A stretch of 64,000 bases of DNA from Flexifilum sp963727545 (GTDB taxonomy: Bacteria; Chloroflexota; Anaerolineae; Aggregatilineales; Phototrophicaceae). Below the pieces are notes generated by a model, which did no database searches, had not been told where the DNA came from, and was given only the letters and a program-made list of their open reading frames with translations. This document shows positions 8,685 through 17,070 of this stretch, one piece after another; the first letter of the stretch is position 1; every line of letters starts with the position of its first letter. A program made the position numbers and the translations under genes. The stretch is from assembly GCA_963727545.1 (NCBI GenBank), contig CAVSGS010000020.1, forward strand, positions 248,001 through 312,000, given 5' to 3'.

Positions 8685-9830
8685 TTGGATCTGTTTGAAT
8701 ATCAGGGCAAGCAGTATTTCGCCCGGTTCGACATCCCCGTGCCGTCCGGTAAACCGGCGGACACGGTTGACGATGCCGTCGCCGTCGCGGACGAGATCGG
8801 CTATCCGGTCGTGATCAAAGCACAGGTACAGGTCGGCGGGCGCGGGAAAGCCGGTGGCATCAAGATTGCCAACAACGCCACCGAAGCGCGCGAACACGCG
8901 ACCAACATCCTCGGCATGGACATCAAGGGGCACGTCGTGCGCCGGGTCTGGATCGAGAAAGCGTCGGACATCGCCGAAGAATACTACGTCTCGTTCACGC
9001 TCGACCGCAGCGCCAAGAAATATCTGGGCATGATCTCCGCTGAAGGCGGCGTCGAGATCGAGACGGTCGCCAAGAACAATCCGACGGCGATCAACACCAT
9101 CCGCATTGACCCGGCGGTCGGCTTGACGGCAGCGCAAGCCCGCTCGTTCGTCGAGGGCGCGAAGCTCAACCCCGCCGCTGTCGAGCAGGCGATCGCGCTG
9201 GTCGAGAAGCTCTACACTGCCTTCGACAAGGGCGATGCCGATCTGGTCGAAATCAACCCGCTGATCCTGTCGAAGGACGGGCGGGTGTACGCGCTGGACT
9301 CGAAAGTCTCGCTGGATGACAGCGCCGCCTTCCGGCATCCCGAATGGGAGCAGTTCGAGTCGGTCGAGGCGGTCGACGCGCGCGAGAAGCTGGCGAAGTC
9401 GATGGGCTTGCAGTACATCGGCTTGGACGGCACCGTCGGCATCATCGCCAACGGCGCGGGCTTGGCAATGTCCACGCTCGATACCGTCAAGGAAGTCGGC
9501 GGCAGCGCGGCAAACTTCCTCGACATCGGCGGCGGCGCGAATGCCGAGGTCGTCACCAACGCCCTGACCGTCATCAACACCGACGACAAAGTGAAGGCGA
9601 TCATGATCAACATCTTCGGCGGCATCACCCGCTGCGATGAAGTCGCACGCGGCATCGTCGAGGCGCTGGAACACGTCGATCTGCACGCCCCGCTGGTGAT
9701 CCGGCTCGACGGCACGAATTCGAAGGAAGGTCACGCGATCATCGAAGCGCATCAATCCGACATGGTGATTAATGCGACGACGATGCTCGACGCGGCGCAA
9801 AAAGCCGTCGCACTGGCGAAGGGAAAGTAA
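8685..9830 (+). CDS. sucC: Succinyl-CoA ligase (ADP-forming) beta subunit
   Basis: SucC joins SucD to interconvert succinyl-CoA and succinate with substrate-level ATP formation in the TCA cycle. The 381-residue protein starts MDLFEYQGKQYFARFDIPVP and has the ATP-grasp segments YPVVIKAQVQVGGRGKAGG and DLVEINPLILSK. The C-terminal CoA-ligase half contains GIIANGAGLAMSTLD and FLDIGGGA. The start codon is TTG at 8685. It is chosen because AGGAGG at 8673-8678 sits 6 bases upstream and the protein begins exactly at the family N-terminus. sucD follows after 2 bases, so the pair is one operon. Confidence 0.97.
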   Translation: MDLFEYQGKQYFARFDIPVPSGKPADTVDDAVAVADEIGYPVVIKAQVQVGGRGKAGGIKIANNATEAREHATNILGMDIKGHVVRRVWIEKASDIAEEYYVSFTLDRSAKKYLGMISAEGGVEIETVAKNNPTAINTIRIDPAVGLTAAQARSFVEGAKLNPAAVEQAIALVEKLYTAFDKGDADLVEINPLILSKDGRVYALDSKVSLDDSAAFRHPEWEQFESVEAVDAREKLAKSMGLQYIGLDGTVGIIANGAGLAMSTLDTVKEVGGSAANFLDIGGGANAEVVTNALTVINTDDKVKAIMINIFGGITRCDEVARGIVEALEHVDLHAPLVIRLDGTNSKEGHAIIEAHQSDMVINATTMLDAAQKAVALAKGK

Positions 9831-9832
9831 CA

Positions 9833-10714
9833 ATGGCGATTTGGGCGGACGAAAATACCAAAGTGGTCGTGCAGGGCTTGACCGGCTCGCAGGGGCGGTT
9901 TTACGGACTGCGCAACCGTGATTATGGGACGAAAGTCGTCGCCGGGACCAACCCGCGCAAAGCCGGGACCGACGTCGAGGGCATTCCGATTTATGCGACG
10001 GTCAAGGATGCGGTCGAGCAGGCGGGCGCGAACACCTCGTTCGTGATCGTCCCGGCGGCGTTCGCGGCGGACGCGGTGCTGGAAGCGGCGGAGGGCGGCA
10101 TCCCCTTCATCGTCTGCGTGACCGAGCACATCCCGATGCACGATCAAGCGCGGATGTACAACGTGCTCAAGGACAAGTACCCGGACACCCAGCTGCTCGG
10201 TCCGAACTGCGCCGGAATCCTCAGCCCCGGCAAGTGCAACATCGGCTTCAATCCGCCGGAAGTGGCGCTGCCGGGACACGTCGGCATCGTCAGCCGGTCG
10301 GGGACGTTGGCGTACCAGTCGATCTTCGAGATGACCCAGAAGGGCATCGGGCAATCGACGGCGGTCGGCATCGGCGGCGATCCGGTCCCCGGCACCAGCT
10401 TCATCGACTGCTTGAAAGCCTTCCAAGCCGACCCGGAGACCGAAGCGGTCGTGATGATCGGCGAAATCGGTGGGACGGCAGAGGAAGAAGCCGCCGAGTA
10501 CATCAAGGCGGAGATGACCAAGCCGGTGGTCGCCTACATCGCCGGTGTGACCGCGCCCGCCGGTAAAAAGATGGGGCACGCCGGGGCGATCGTCTCCGGC
10601 AATCGCGGCACGGCGCAGGCGAAGATCGAGGCGCTGCGGGCGGCTGGCGCGAGCGTCGCCACCAACCCGACGCAGCTCGGCGATCTGATGATCGCGGCGC
10701 TGGCGGCACGGTAA
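9833..10714 (+). CDS. sucD: Succinyl-CoA ligase (ADP-forming) alpha subunit
   Basis: The alpha subunit binds CoA and carries the phosphohistidine intermediate. The Rossmann CoA-binding start is KVVVQGLTGSQGRFYGLRNR. The middle has LLGPNCAGILSPGKCNIGF and GIVSRSGTLAYQ, and the phosphorylated histidine lies in KKMGHAGAIVSG. At 293 residues the length is normal. The start ATG lies 2 bases after the sucC stop, which implies translational coupling. Confidence 0.97.
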   Translation: MAIWADENTKVVVQGLTGSQGRFYGLRNRDYGTKVVAGTNPRKAGTDVEGIPIYATVKDAVEQAGANTSFVIVPAAFAADAVLEAAEGGIPFIVCVTEHIPMHDQARMYNVLKDKYPDTQLLGPNCAGILSPGKCNIGFNPPEVALPGHVGIVSRSGTLAYQSIFEMTQKGIGQSTAVGIGGDPVPGTSFIDCLKAFQADPETEAVVMIGEIGGTAEEEAAEYIKAEMTKPVVAYIAGVTAPAGKKMGHAGAIVSGNRGTAQAKIEALRAAGASVATNPTQLGDLMIAALAAR

Positions 10715-10737
10715 GAAACCTCGCAATTTGTGATCAC

Positions 10738-10763
10738 AGGGGCGCACAGCCGTGCGTCCCTAC
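10738..10763. repeat. Palindromic element, GCGCAC-AGCC-GTGCG core
   Basis: An imperfect inverted repeat, GGGGCGCAC AGCC GTGCGTCCC, ending in TAC, just after sucD. A near copy occurs at 23496-23520. It belongs to the dispersed palindrome family. Confidence 0.7.
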
Positions 10764-10862
10764 CGCTTCCCACTGCCCCCGCCCGCTTGACGCGAAAATC
10801 TCCAGAATAATCATACTCACTAGCAGCGCAGGCTTTTTAAGCGATCCGCTATCGGCTGCGTA

Positions 10863-10892
10863 TTGTCGCTTTCCAGCAAAATCCTATATAAT
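10863..10892 (+). promoter_or_regulatory. Promoter of the M23/SH3/glycosidase-like gene
   Basis: TTGTCG (10863-10868), an 18-base spacer and a perfect TATAAT (10887-10892) lie about 50 bases before the ATG at 10943. Confidence 0.6.
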
Positions 10893-10942
10893 GATAAGCA
10901 ATCACTAAATTACAACATCATATTAGTTTCTGAGGTGCAGTG

Positions 10943-12508
10943 ATGGCGAAGAAAGTCTCACCCGTAACCGGCATGCCCGACTATCCCGGCGGCGACTGGC
11001 GCATCACCAGCGGCTACGCGACCGACGAATACTTCAAGCTGTTCGGCGACTGGCACACCGGGCACGACTTGGCGAAGTTCAACTGCGAGGGTCAGCCCGT
11101 CTTCGCGGTCATGGACGGCACGGTCAAGTGGGCGGAAAACGCGGGTGATAACGGCTTCGGCAACCTCGTCGTGATCCAGCACTCGGCGAATTTGTTCACG
11201 CGCTACGCCCATCTCTCCCGGATCGACGTCAGCAAAGGCGAGACCGTCAGCAAGGGCACGGTGATCGGCGCGGTCGGCAAGACCGGACACGTCACCGGGG
11301 CGCACCTGCATTTCGACATCCAGCGGATCAACAATGCGCTCGACTGGCCCGGTAAGGACAAGCAGCGCGTCCTGCAGGATTACATCGACCCGGCGACATG
11401 GTTCGTGCCGGAGACCAGCGTCACGGTGGAGACGCTGGAGACGCAGTGGCTCTACGTGATCGCGCCCGCCGGGTTGAACGTCCGCAACAAACCAGCGCTA
11501 TCCGGCAAGACTTTCACCAAGCTGCCTTACGGGAGCGCGGTGCAGATCAAGCCCGCGCGGATGAGTGCCGACGGCTATCAGTGGCGCGAACTGCTGACCG
11601 GCGGCTGGATCGCCGAAGCCTACACCCAGACAACTCCGCCGGACACCGCCCCGGTCGCCGACGCGATGTCGGTCCCGGTGATCGCGCCGCCACTGCCGCC
11701 GCCAGTCGTCACACCGCCGCCGCAGCCGATCAAGATCGGGCTGCGCGGCGTCCACACCAGCGCGGGCGGCTGGGCGCCGGACAACGACGAGATCAACCTC
11801 GTGCGGCATAACGGCGTCGAGACTGCGCTGATCGCCGCCTATGAGCCGAATCAAGCGGGGGTTGCGATCCAGCGCTTGCGCGACGCGGGCGTCAAGGACT
11901 TCATCATCCGCGCGGCGACCAACGTCCCGCCAACCGGCAATCCCGACGAGTTCGTCAACAACACCCTGCCGCGCGTCAAGGACTACGCTAACGCCATCGG
12001 CGGCGGATCGCTGCTGGTGGCACTGCACAACGAGCCGAACGCCGCGGTCGAAGGCTGGGGCAAAGCGTGGCAGAACGGCGTCGAGTATGCGCAATGGTTC
12101 CTCAAAGTCGCCCATGCCTATCGCCAGTCGCTGCCGGGCGTGAAGATCGGCTTTCCGGCGCTGTCACCGGGCGGCGACATGCCCGGTATCCGCGAAGACG
12201 AGTGGCGTTTCGCCACCGAAGCGCAGCAGGCGATCAACGCCAGCGATTGGATCGGCGTGCACGCCTATTTCGTGGTGGATGGCAGCGACCTCGACACCAA
12301 GCCGGATCTGTGGCGCAAGCTGGCACAGGGGCGCAGCATCATCATCACCGAGGGCGGTCCCGCCGACGGCATCCCCAATGATGGAGCGAAATTGCGTAAT
12401 GTCTATGCGAAGTGCGCGGCGCTGGGCATCCCGGTGATGGCGTGGCTGCTCTCCGGCGCGGGCGCGTGGCAGTCAGCGGGGTGGAAGGAGCGCGGCGTGC
12501 GGATTTGA
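10943..12508 (+). CDS. Three-module protein: M23 peptidase, SH3 domain and GH-A-like barrel
   Basis: 521 residues in three parts. Residues 17-128 form an M23 (LytM) metallopeptidase fold with zinc ligands in HxGxD (His38, Asp42) and HLHFD (His121, His123), plus YAHL at 88-91. Residues 168-230 form a bacterial SH3 domain (AGLNVRNKPALSGKTFTKLP). A Pro-rich linker (240-262) leads to a C-terminal domain of about 255 residues that looks like a TIM-barrel glycosidase. It has HNEPN (Glu364) and IITEGG (Glu470) about 105 residues apart, as expected for a clan GH-A acid/base and nucleophile pair. The obvious role is cell-wall or exopolysaccharide cleavage, yet no signal peptide or membrane anchor is visible. 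Start ATG 10943 with GAGGTG at 10932-10937. The glycosidase call is inference from the two Glu motifs. Confidence 0.8.
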   Translation: MAKKVSPVTGMPDYPGGDWRITSGYATDEYFKLFGDWHTGHDLAKFNCEGQPVFAVMDGTVKWAENAGDNGFGNLVVIQHSANLFTRYAHLSRIDVSKGETVSKGTVIGAVGKTGHVTGAHLHFDIQRINNALDWPGKDKQRVLQDYIDPATWFVPETSVTVETLETQWLYVIAPAGLNVRNKPALSGKTFTKLPYGSAVQIKPARMSADGYQWRELLTGGWIAEAYTQTTPPDTAPVADAMSVPVIAPPLPPPVVTPPPQPIKIGLRGVHTSAGGWAPDNDEINLVRHNGVETALIAAYEPNQAGVAIQRLRDAGVKDFIIRAATNVPPTGNPDEFVNNTLPRVKDYANAIGGGSLLVALHNEPNAAVEGWGKAWQNGVEYAQWFLKVAHAYRQSLPGVKIGFPALSPGGDMPGIREDEWRFATEAQQAINASDWIGVHAYFVVDGSDLDTKPDLWRKLAQGRSIIITEGGPADGIPNDGAKLRNVYAKCAALGIPVMAWLLSGAGAWQSAGWKERGVRI

Positions 12509-12755
12509 GGCTTTGGCGCTGAAAATCGGGGCGTTCAATGACGTTGGTCAATACTCACCTCCTGCTACGCCATAAAAACCGCCGAACGTGACCACATCTC
12601 GCCTGAGGTTAGGCATTGCACTCTCCCTCTCCCTGCAATTCGGGGAGGGGAAGCGATGGCGAACTGAAGGTCAGCCCAGCGCGTGGGTGAGGTCTACGGA
12701 TACGGCCTCTGCGACCGCCTCATTACAGAGAAAGGGAGGCTAGATTGGAGATGGT

Positions 12756-13073
12756 CTAGGCGAGCGGGAACGTCACCACACCATCACCGGGCGGAGTTTT
12801 GGTGTACTCCAGCGTGAGTTGACGCCCGAACAACTCGACCTCACCCAGCTTAACCGACTCCGGCGGCAGCTTGGTGGACTCCGGCGAATTATCGCCCACG
12901 AATTCGAGATCGGTCAGGCGGACGCGCGCGTCACCCGGCGGAGTCTTGGTGTACTCCGGCAGATTGCTGCTGCCGGTGAATGCGAGGTCGAACGATCCTT
13001 TTTTGTCGAAGCCAGCGCCCTGAATCAGCAGGATCGCGGCGACGACGGGCACGAGTGCGTACAGCTTATTCAT
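12756..13073 (-). CDS. Small exported protein with TPPGD-type internal repeats
   Basis: 105 residues. The first 20 (MNKLYALVPVVAAILLIQGA) form a signal peptide or anchor. The mature part carries three related segments, LPEYTKTPPGD, SPESTKLPPES and TLEYTKTPPGD, each followed by a short hydrophobic strand such as ARVRLTDLEFVG or VKLGEVELFG. I recognise no family. The repeated Tyr/Ser-Thr-Lys-Pro-Pro units suggest a small surface or binding protein. It is preceded by a 235-base gap that contains the hsp20 terminator, so it probably has its own promoter. Confidence 0.6.
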   Translation of the reverse strand: MNKLYALVPVVAAILLIQGAGFDKKGSFDLAFTGSSNLPEYTKTPPGDARVRLTDLEFVGDNSPESTKLPPESVKLGEVELFGRQLTLEYTKTPPGDGVVTFPLA

Positions 13074-13212
13074 CTTGGTCTCCCTGTAATGCGTTCACGT
13101 CGAATGCATTTAGAGTACGCCGAACGCCCCCGCCGATCTTCCGCTAGCTGGCTGATTCTCGACTGGCACCCGGCTAGCCCCGTCGTGATCGAAAGTACAG
13201 CCGGAATCAAAA

Positions 13213-13236
13213 GCGGCGGATCGAATGATCCGCCGC
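13213..13236 (-). terminator. Intrinsic terminator after hsp20
   Basis: On the minus strand a 10-base-pair stem (GCGGCGGATC paired with GATCCGCCGC, 4-base loop) is followed by TTTT, about 70 bases after the Hsp20 stop. Confidence 0.7.
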
Positions 13237-13308
13237 CATTGGTTTATCGCTCATTGGTGAGCAGGTGGGCTTGCGAAGCAAGCGCCGACCTGCCCTTACA
13301 AGCTGGTT

Positions 13309-13779
13309 TTAGCTGTGGTTGCCGTTGCCATTGCCGGTCTTGACCGGAATCTGGTGCGGCTTGGCTTCCGGCGCTTTCGGCAGCGTCAAGGTCAAGACGC
13401 CGTCGTGATAGTTGGCATCGGCGTGGTCGAAATCGACGTTCTGCGGCAGATGCAGCCGGCGGCTGAAGTGCCCGCTGCGGCGCTCCTTGATCAGCCAGCG
13501 CTTATCCTGCTGCTCGGTCGTCTCTTCCGGGATGTCGGCTTCGATCAACAGATAGTCGCCATCCTGCCGCACGTTGATGTTCTCCGACTTCACGCCCGGC
13601 AGTTCGGTCGTGACGACGTACTGATTGTCGTCTTCGTGGGCGTCAATCGAAAGCAGGTTGCCCGGCGCGAAATTTTCTTGATCGTAGAACGGACGGTAAT
13701 CGTCGAAGAAGCGATCCATCACGTTCTGCATCGCTGCCATTTCACGGAAGGGGTTCCAACGAGTAATTTGGTTTGCCAT
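13309..13779 (-). CDS. Small heat-shock protein, Hsp20/alpha-crystallin
   Basis: 156 residues, an ATP-independent holdase chaperone. The N-terminus WNPFREMAAMQNVMDRFFDD is the usual amphipathic arm. The alpha-crystallin domain shows YVVTTELPGVKSENINVRQD and HDGVLTLTLPKAPEAKP, the conserved A-x-x-x-G-V-L-T-L-like motif, with a C-terminal IPV anchor motif (QIPVKTG). AGGAGG lies just upstream of the ATG. It is probably stress-induced, but I see no clear CIRCE element or sigma-32 promoter. Confidence 0.93.
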   Translation of the reverse strand: MANQITRWNPFREMAAMQNVMDRFFDDYRPFYDQENFAPGNLLSIDAHEDDNQYVVTTELPGVKSENINVRQDGDYLLIEADIPEETTEQQDKRWLIKERRSGHFSRRLHLPQNVDFDHADANYHDGVLTLTLPKAPEAKPHQIPVKTGNGNGNHS

Positions 13780-13880
13780 TTCATTTTCCTCCTGACTGAA
13801 CTCTCAGAAGATTGCACATCCTTAGGCTAGCAAACCAAGATTAGATCTGTTTTGGATGTCTGTATAAACTTTGTAAGAAA

Positions 13881-14426
13881 TCAGCGCGACCCGGTGCGCT
13901 TCCCGTAGCGGACGTCGAAAGTCTTGGTCGGCTGCCAGCGATCGGCGTCTTCGTGGTCAGCGGGGGCGATGCTCAATAGGACCTTGCCGTTCGGCTCGTC
14001 GAGGAAGTAGACCAGATACTCGTGCTCGATCTGAAGCGGCAGGCGCGGCGCGAGCCGTCGCTTGAAGACGATCTGCTCATCACCCGCAGTGTAGAACACT
14101 TGCGAACGCCAGCCACCGAGCGGCTGCACCCCGGCGTAAAGCCGCGCGAAGTGGATCGGCGCGCGGGCGTAGCGATAAGCCCGCACCGTCACCGGGAAAA
14201 ACACGAGCAGCAGCAGCGCCGGGATCAGCACCCACCAAGCGCGCTCGAATAAGATCAACATGCGCGTGCCAAAGACGAGAAAACCGGCGCCGGTCAGCAA
14301 TGCCAACGCCAGCAGCGGCTGGACGATGAGGTCGATCCACTGCCCGACGTGCAAGCGACCATCGCGGTTCGCTTGTAAGCGTTCCCGCATTTCCGGCACG
14401 ATCACATCACGTTTGCGTTTTGCCAC
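13881..14426 (-). CDS. Two-helix membrane protein of unknown function
   Basis: About 181 residues. A basic N-terminus (AKRKRDVIVPEMRERLQANR) is followed by two membrane helices (LIVQPLLALALLTGAGFLVF and AWWVLIPALLLLVFFPVTV) and a cytoplasmic domain of about 100 residues (HFARLYAGVQPLGGWRSQVF ... EYLVYFLDEPNGKVLLSIAP). The layout resembles small PH-like or SHOCT-less membrane proteins, but I cannot name a family. The start is a GTG at 14426 with a G-rich segment upstream. The frame stays open beyond it, so the start is tentative. A TATAAT lies near 14460 on this strand. Confidence 0.6.
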   Translation of the reverse strand: MAKRKRDVIVPEMRERLQANRDGRLHVGQWIDLIVQPLLALALLTGAGFLVFGTRMLILFERAWWVLIPALLLLVFFPVTVRAYRYARAPIHFARLYAGVQPLGGWRSQVFYTAGDEQIVFKRRLAPRLPLQIEHEYLVYFLDEPNGKVLLSIAPADHEDADRWQPTKTFDVRYGKRTGSR

Positions 14427-14557
14427 GACCTGCGCCTCAAGCTCATTTCTAACTAGTTCTATTATACCGCGTGGGGCAAGACCAACCCGCCCCGTTTGTG
14501 GGTTGCCGAATGAGTGATTATCCGTCGCAGCAATTAAGCGCAGAGGATTATGAGCGG

Positions 14558-15490
14558 CTAGTCGCCGATGCCTTCGGCGACCGGTAGGCGATCCGAGCGG
14601 CGGATTTGCAGCAAGATCACGCTGGCGATGATGACCGCCCCGCCGAGCCACTGGATCGGCTGCATGACCTCGCCAATGAAGATCATCGCCAAGACGGTCG
14701 TCAACAGCGGCTCGAAGGTGGCGAGGATCGCCGAGCGGGTCGCGCCAAGTTTCTGCAGTCCAGCGTTCATCATAAAGATCGGCATGATGGTGCTGACCAG
14801 CGTCATCCCGCCCAGAATCAGCCACGTCACCCCGGTCGGCACGCCGACGCCGCGCACCAGCATCACCGCTGCCAAGACGATCAACGCGCCGCTGACCGTC
14901 CACGCGCTCGACTGCACGTTGTCCACGTCGCCGCGTAACAGGCGGCTGGTAATGATGAAGTAGACCGCGACCATGAAGCCGTCGGCGAGCGCCAGCAGCA
15001 CTCCGGGCAGATTGTCGCCGTTGAACCCCGCGCTGAAGTCGGGAGCAGTCAAGGCAATGCCGACGAGCGTCAGTCCGAGCGCCAGCCACGCCTGCCGCGA
15101 CAGCCGCTCGCCCATGATCGCCTCAAGGATCGCCACCATCGCCGGATAGCTGTAGAACAGGATCACAAACGTCCCGGCGGGCACGCGATCCAGCCCGAAC
15201 AGCGCCGTGACCGCCTCGCCCGCGAACAACGTCCCGACCAGCAGCAAGCGCAGGCGGGGCAGCGGCTGACGCTTCGGCTGACGCTGCATCGTTGGAGCGC
15301 TTCGTCGCTGCCGCCGGATGACGACCAACAGCCAGAACACGGGCACGGTGAATAGATAGCGCCAGAAGGCAATGTCGAACGGCTCGACGCCTCGCGCCAG
15401 CAGCGTCTTGGTGAAGACGGGGAAGAACGAATAGCCCATCACCATCAAGATGATGTAGACGACGCCAATGCGCTGCGATTTTGGGATCAT
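14558..15490 (-). CDS. EamA/DMT-family transporter
   Basis: A 310-residue protein with ten predicted membrane helices in two five-helix EamA repeats. The first begins GVVYIILMVMGYSFFPVFTK and includes FDIAFWRYLFTVPVFWLLVV. The second begins LPGVLLALADGFMVAVYFII and includes ILATFEPLLTTVLAMIFIGE, the conserved Glu-Pro segment of the family. EamA exporters move amino acids or other metabolites; the substrate is unknown. I chose ATG 15490. The longer frame to 15589 runs through the palindrome at 15506-15534 and is not credible. Confidence 0.88.
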   Translation of the reverse strand: MIPKSQRIGVVYIILMVMGYSFFPVFTKTLLARGVEPFDIAFWRYLFTVPVFWLLVVIRRQRRSAPTMQRQPKRQPLPRLRLLLVGTLFAGEAVTALFGLDRVPAGTFVILFYSYPAMVAILEAIMGERLSRQAWLALGLTLVGIALTAPDFSAGFNGDNLPGVLLALADGFMVAVYFIITSRLLRGDVDNVQSSAWTVSGALIVLAAVMLVRGVGVPTGVTWLILGGMTLVSTIMPIFMMNAGLQKLGATRSAILATFEPLLTTVLAMIFIGEVMQPIQWLGGAVIIASVILLQIRRSDRLPVAEGIGD

Positions 15491-15505
15491 AGTCGGTAGA
15501 AAGAC

Positions 15506-15534
15506 GTAGGGGCAGGTTTGAAACCTGCCCCTAC
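15506..15534. repeat. Perfect palindrome, AGGTTTGAAACCT core
   Basis: A 29-base inverted repeat starting GTAGGGGCAGG and ending CCTGCCCCTAC around TTTGAAA, identical to the copies at 30013-30041 and 41456-41484. It lies between nuoN and the EamA gene and may also act as an end-of-operon hairpin. Confidence 0.9.
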
Positions 15535-15557
15535 AGTCAAATCCAGTTAGGGTGAAG

Positions 15558-17060
15558 TTAGTGGATGATGTTCGCCAGCAGTGCCACACGGTCGCTGAGC
15601 GCCGTCACCAGCATCGGCGCGACGCCGAGGATCAGCGTGCCCGCGAAGGCGATGTAAGTCGCCCAATTGACGTACGTGGTCGCGCCTTCGGCGGGGTCGC
15701 CCTCACCGTCAGCGAGATACATGTTGACGATCACACGCACATAGTAGAACGCGCTGACGAGACTGGTCAGCACACCGACCACGGCGAGGACAACCAAGCC
15801 GCCGTCGAGCGCCGACAGGAAGACGAACCACTTGCCGATGAAACCGCCGGTCAGCGGAATACCGGTCAAGCTGAGCATGAAGAACGCCATCATCGCCGCC
15901 ATCAGCGGACGACTGCGTCCTAAGCCCTTGAAGTCGTCGAGCGTCACGCTGGTCCCGTCGCTCTTTTCCAGCGACAGCACGACCGCGAAGGCGCCAAGAT
16001 TGGTGAACATGTACGCCAGCAGGTAGATCAACGCAGCGCGCGCCGCCTGATCCTCAACGCCGGGCGTGCCCGCCGCCGCGACTGCCATCATGATGTAACC
16101 GGCGTGTGCGATGGACGAATACGCCAGCATTCGCTTGACGTTGCTCTGCGAAATGGCGACGAAATTACCTAAAATCATGGTCGCCGCCGCGATCAGTTCG
16201 ACGACGTTTTGCCATGCCGTCGTGACCTGTCCGGCGACCATCAGCGCCGGTAAAGCGATGATCATGATGCGCAGCAGCGCCGCAAAACCGCCCGCCTTCG
16301 CCGCGACACTCATGAAAGCGGTCACCGGGGTCGGCGCGCCTTCATAGACATCGGGCGTCCACATGTGGAAGGGTACAACCGCGACCTTGAAGCCCAAGCC
16401 GACGAGGACCAAGCCGGAACCGAGCAGCAGGAGCAGGGTCGATTGTCCTTCACCGGCGAGTGCCTGACCGATCGCCGCGAAAATCTGTGGCAGATTGGTC
16501 GTGCCGGTCGCGCCGTAGAGCAGCGCCGCACCATAGACGAAGAAGGCGCTCGCGAACGCGCCGAGGATGAAATACTTCATACCGCTTTCTTCCGAACGCA
16601 CATCCGGCGCGCGGAAGGCTGCCAGCACGTAGAGCGGAATACTCAGCAGTTCCAGCGAGACGAACACGGCGATCAAGTCGTTGGCGCTTGCCATGAACAT
16701 GCCGCCGACAGTCGTGAACAGCATCAGCACGTAGAACTCGCCGCGCTCGATACCAACTCGCTTGATGTAGTCGATGCTGAGCAGGATACTGATCCCCGCC
16801 GTCAGCAGGATGACCATATTCAGGAAGGCGGTGAACTGGTCGGCGATGAACATCCCCAAGAAAGCTTCTTGGTTGTTGTTATACGTCAGCAAGTTGATGA
16901 CGAAAGCAACGACAACGCCGCCGATCGCCAGCCACGCCGTAACTTCCTTGCGCTTCACGAACAGGTCGACGATCAGCAGGATCACCGCCCATGCCGCTAA
17001 GGTGATCCCCGGCAGCGCAACTCCGAGATGTAAATCCGCTAGGCTTGGAACTCCGGTCAT
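15558..17060 (-). CDS. nuoN: NADH-quinone oxidoreductase subunit N
   Basis: A 500-residue antiporter-like membrane subunit of complex I that contributes one of the proton channels. It has about 14 membrane helices. Landmarks are FYVLMLFTTVGGMFMASAND, the Glu of SLELLSIPLYVLAAF, VAVVPFHMWTPDVYEGAPTP and NVKRMLAYSSIAHAGYIMMA. It is the last gene of the nuo operon, separated from nuoM by 10 bases. Confidence 0.97.
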   Translation of the reverse strand: MTGVPSLADLHLGVALPGITLAAWAVILLIVDLFVKRKEVTAWLAIGGVVVAFVINLLTYNNNQEAFLGMFIADQFTAFLNMVILLTAGISILLSIDYIKRVGIERGEFYVLMLFTTVGGMFMASANDLIAVFVSLELLSIPLYVLAAFRAPDVRSEESGMKYFILGAFASAFFVYGAALLYGATGTTNLPQIFAAIGQALAGEGQSTLLLLLGSGLVLVGLGFKVAVVPFHMWTPDVYEGAPTPVTAFMSVAAKAGGFAALLRIMIIALPALMVAGQVTTAWQNVVELIAAATMILGNFVAISQSNVKRMLAYSSIAHAGYIMMAVAAAGTPGVEDQAARAALIYLLAYMFTNLGAFAVVLSLEKSDGTSVTLDDFKGLGRSRPLMAAMMAFFMLSLTGIPLTGGFIGKWFVFLSALDGGLVVLAVVGVLTSLVSAFYYVRVIVNMYLADGEGDPAEGATTYVNWATYIAFAGTLILGVAPMLVTALSDRVALLANIIH

Positions 17061-17070
17061 TGCCTAATCC

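Noticed and set aside
8682..9833. Minus-strand open frame covering sucC
   Set aside because: sucC is certain on the plus strand with a good ribosome-binding site. The antisense frame is a composition artefact.
14427..15089. Upstream extension of the minus-strand frame ending at 13881
   Set aside because: The Arg-rich N-terminal 220 residues lie antisense-phase within the EamA gene. Only the C-terminal part from about 14426 looks like a real protein.
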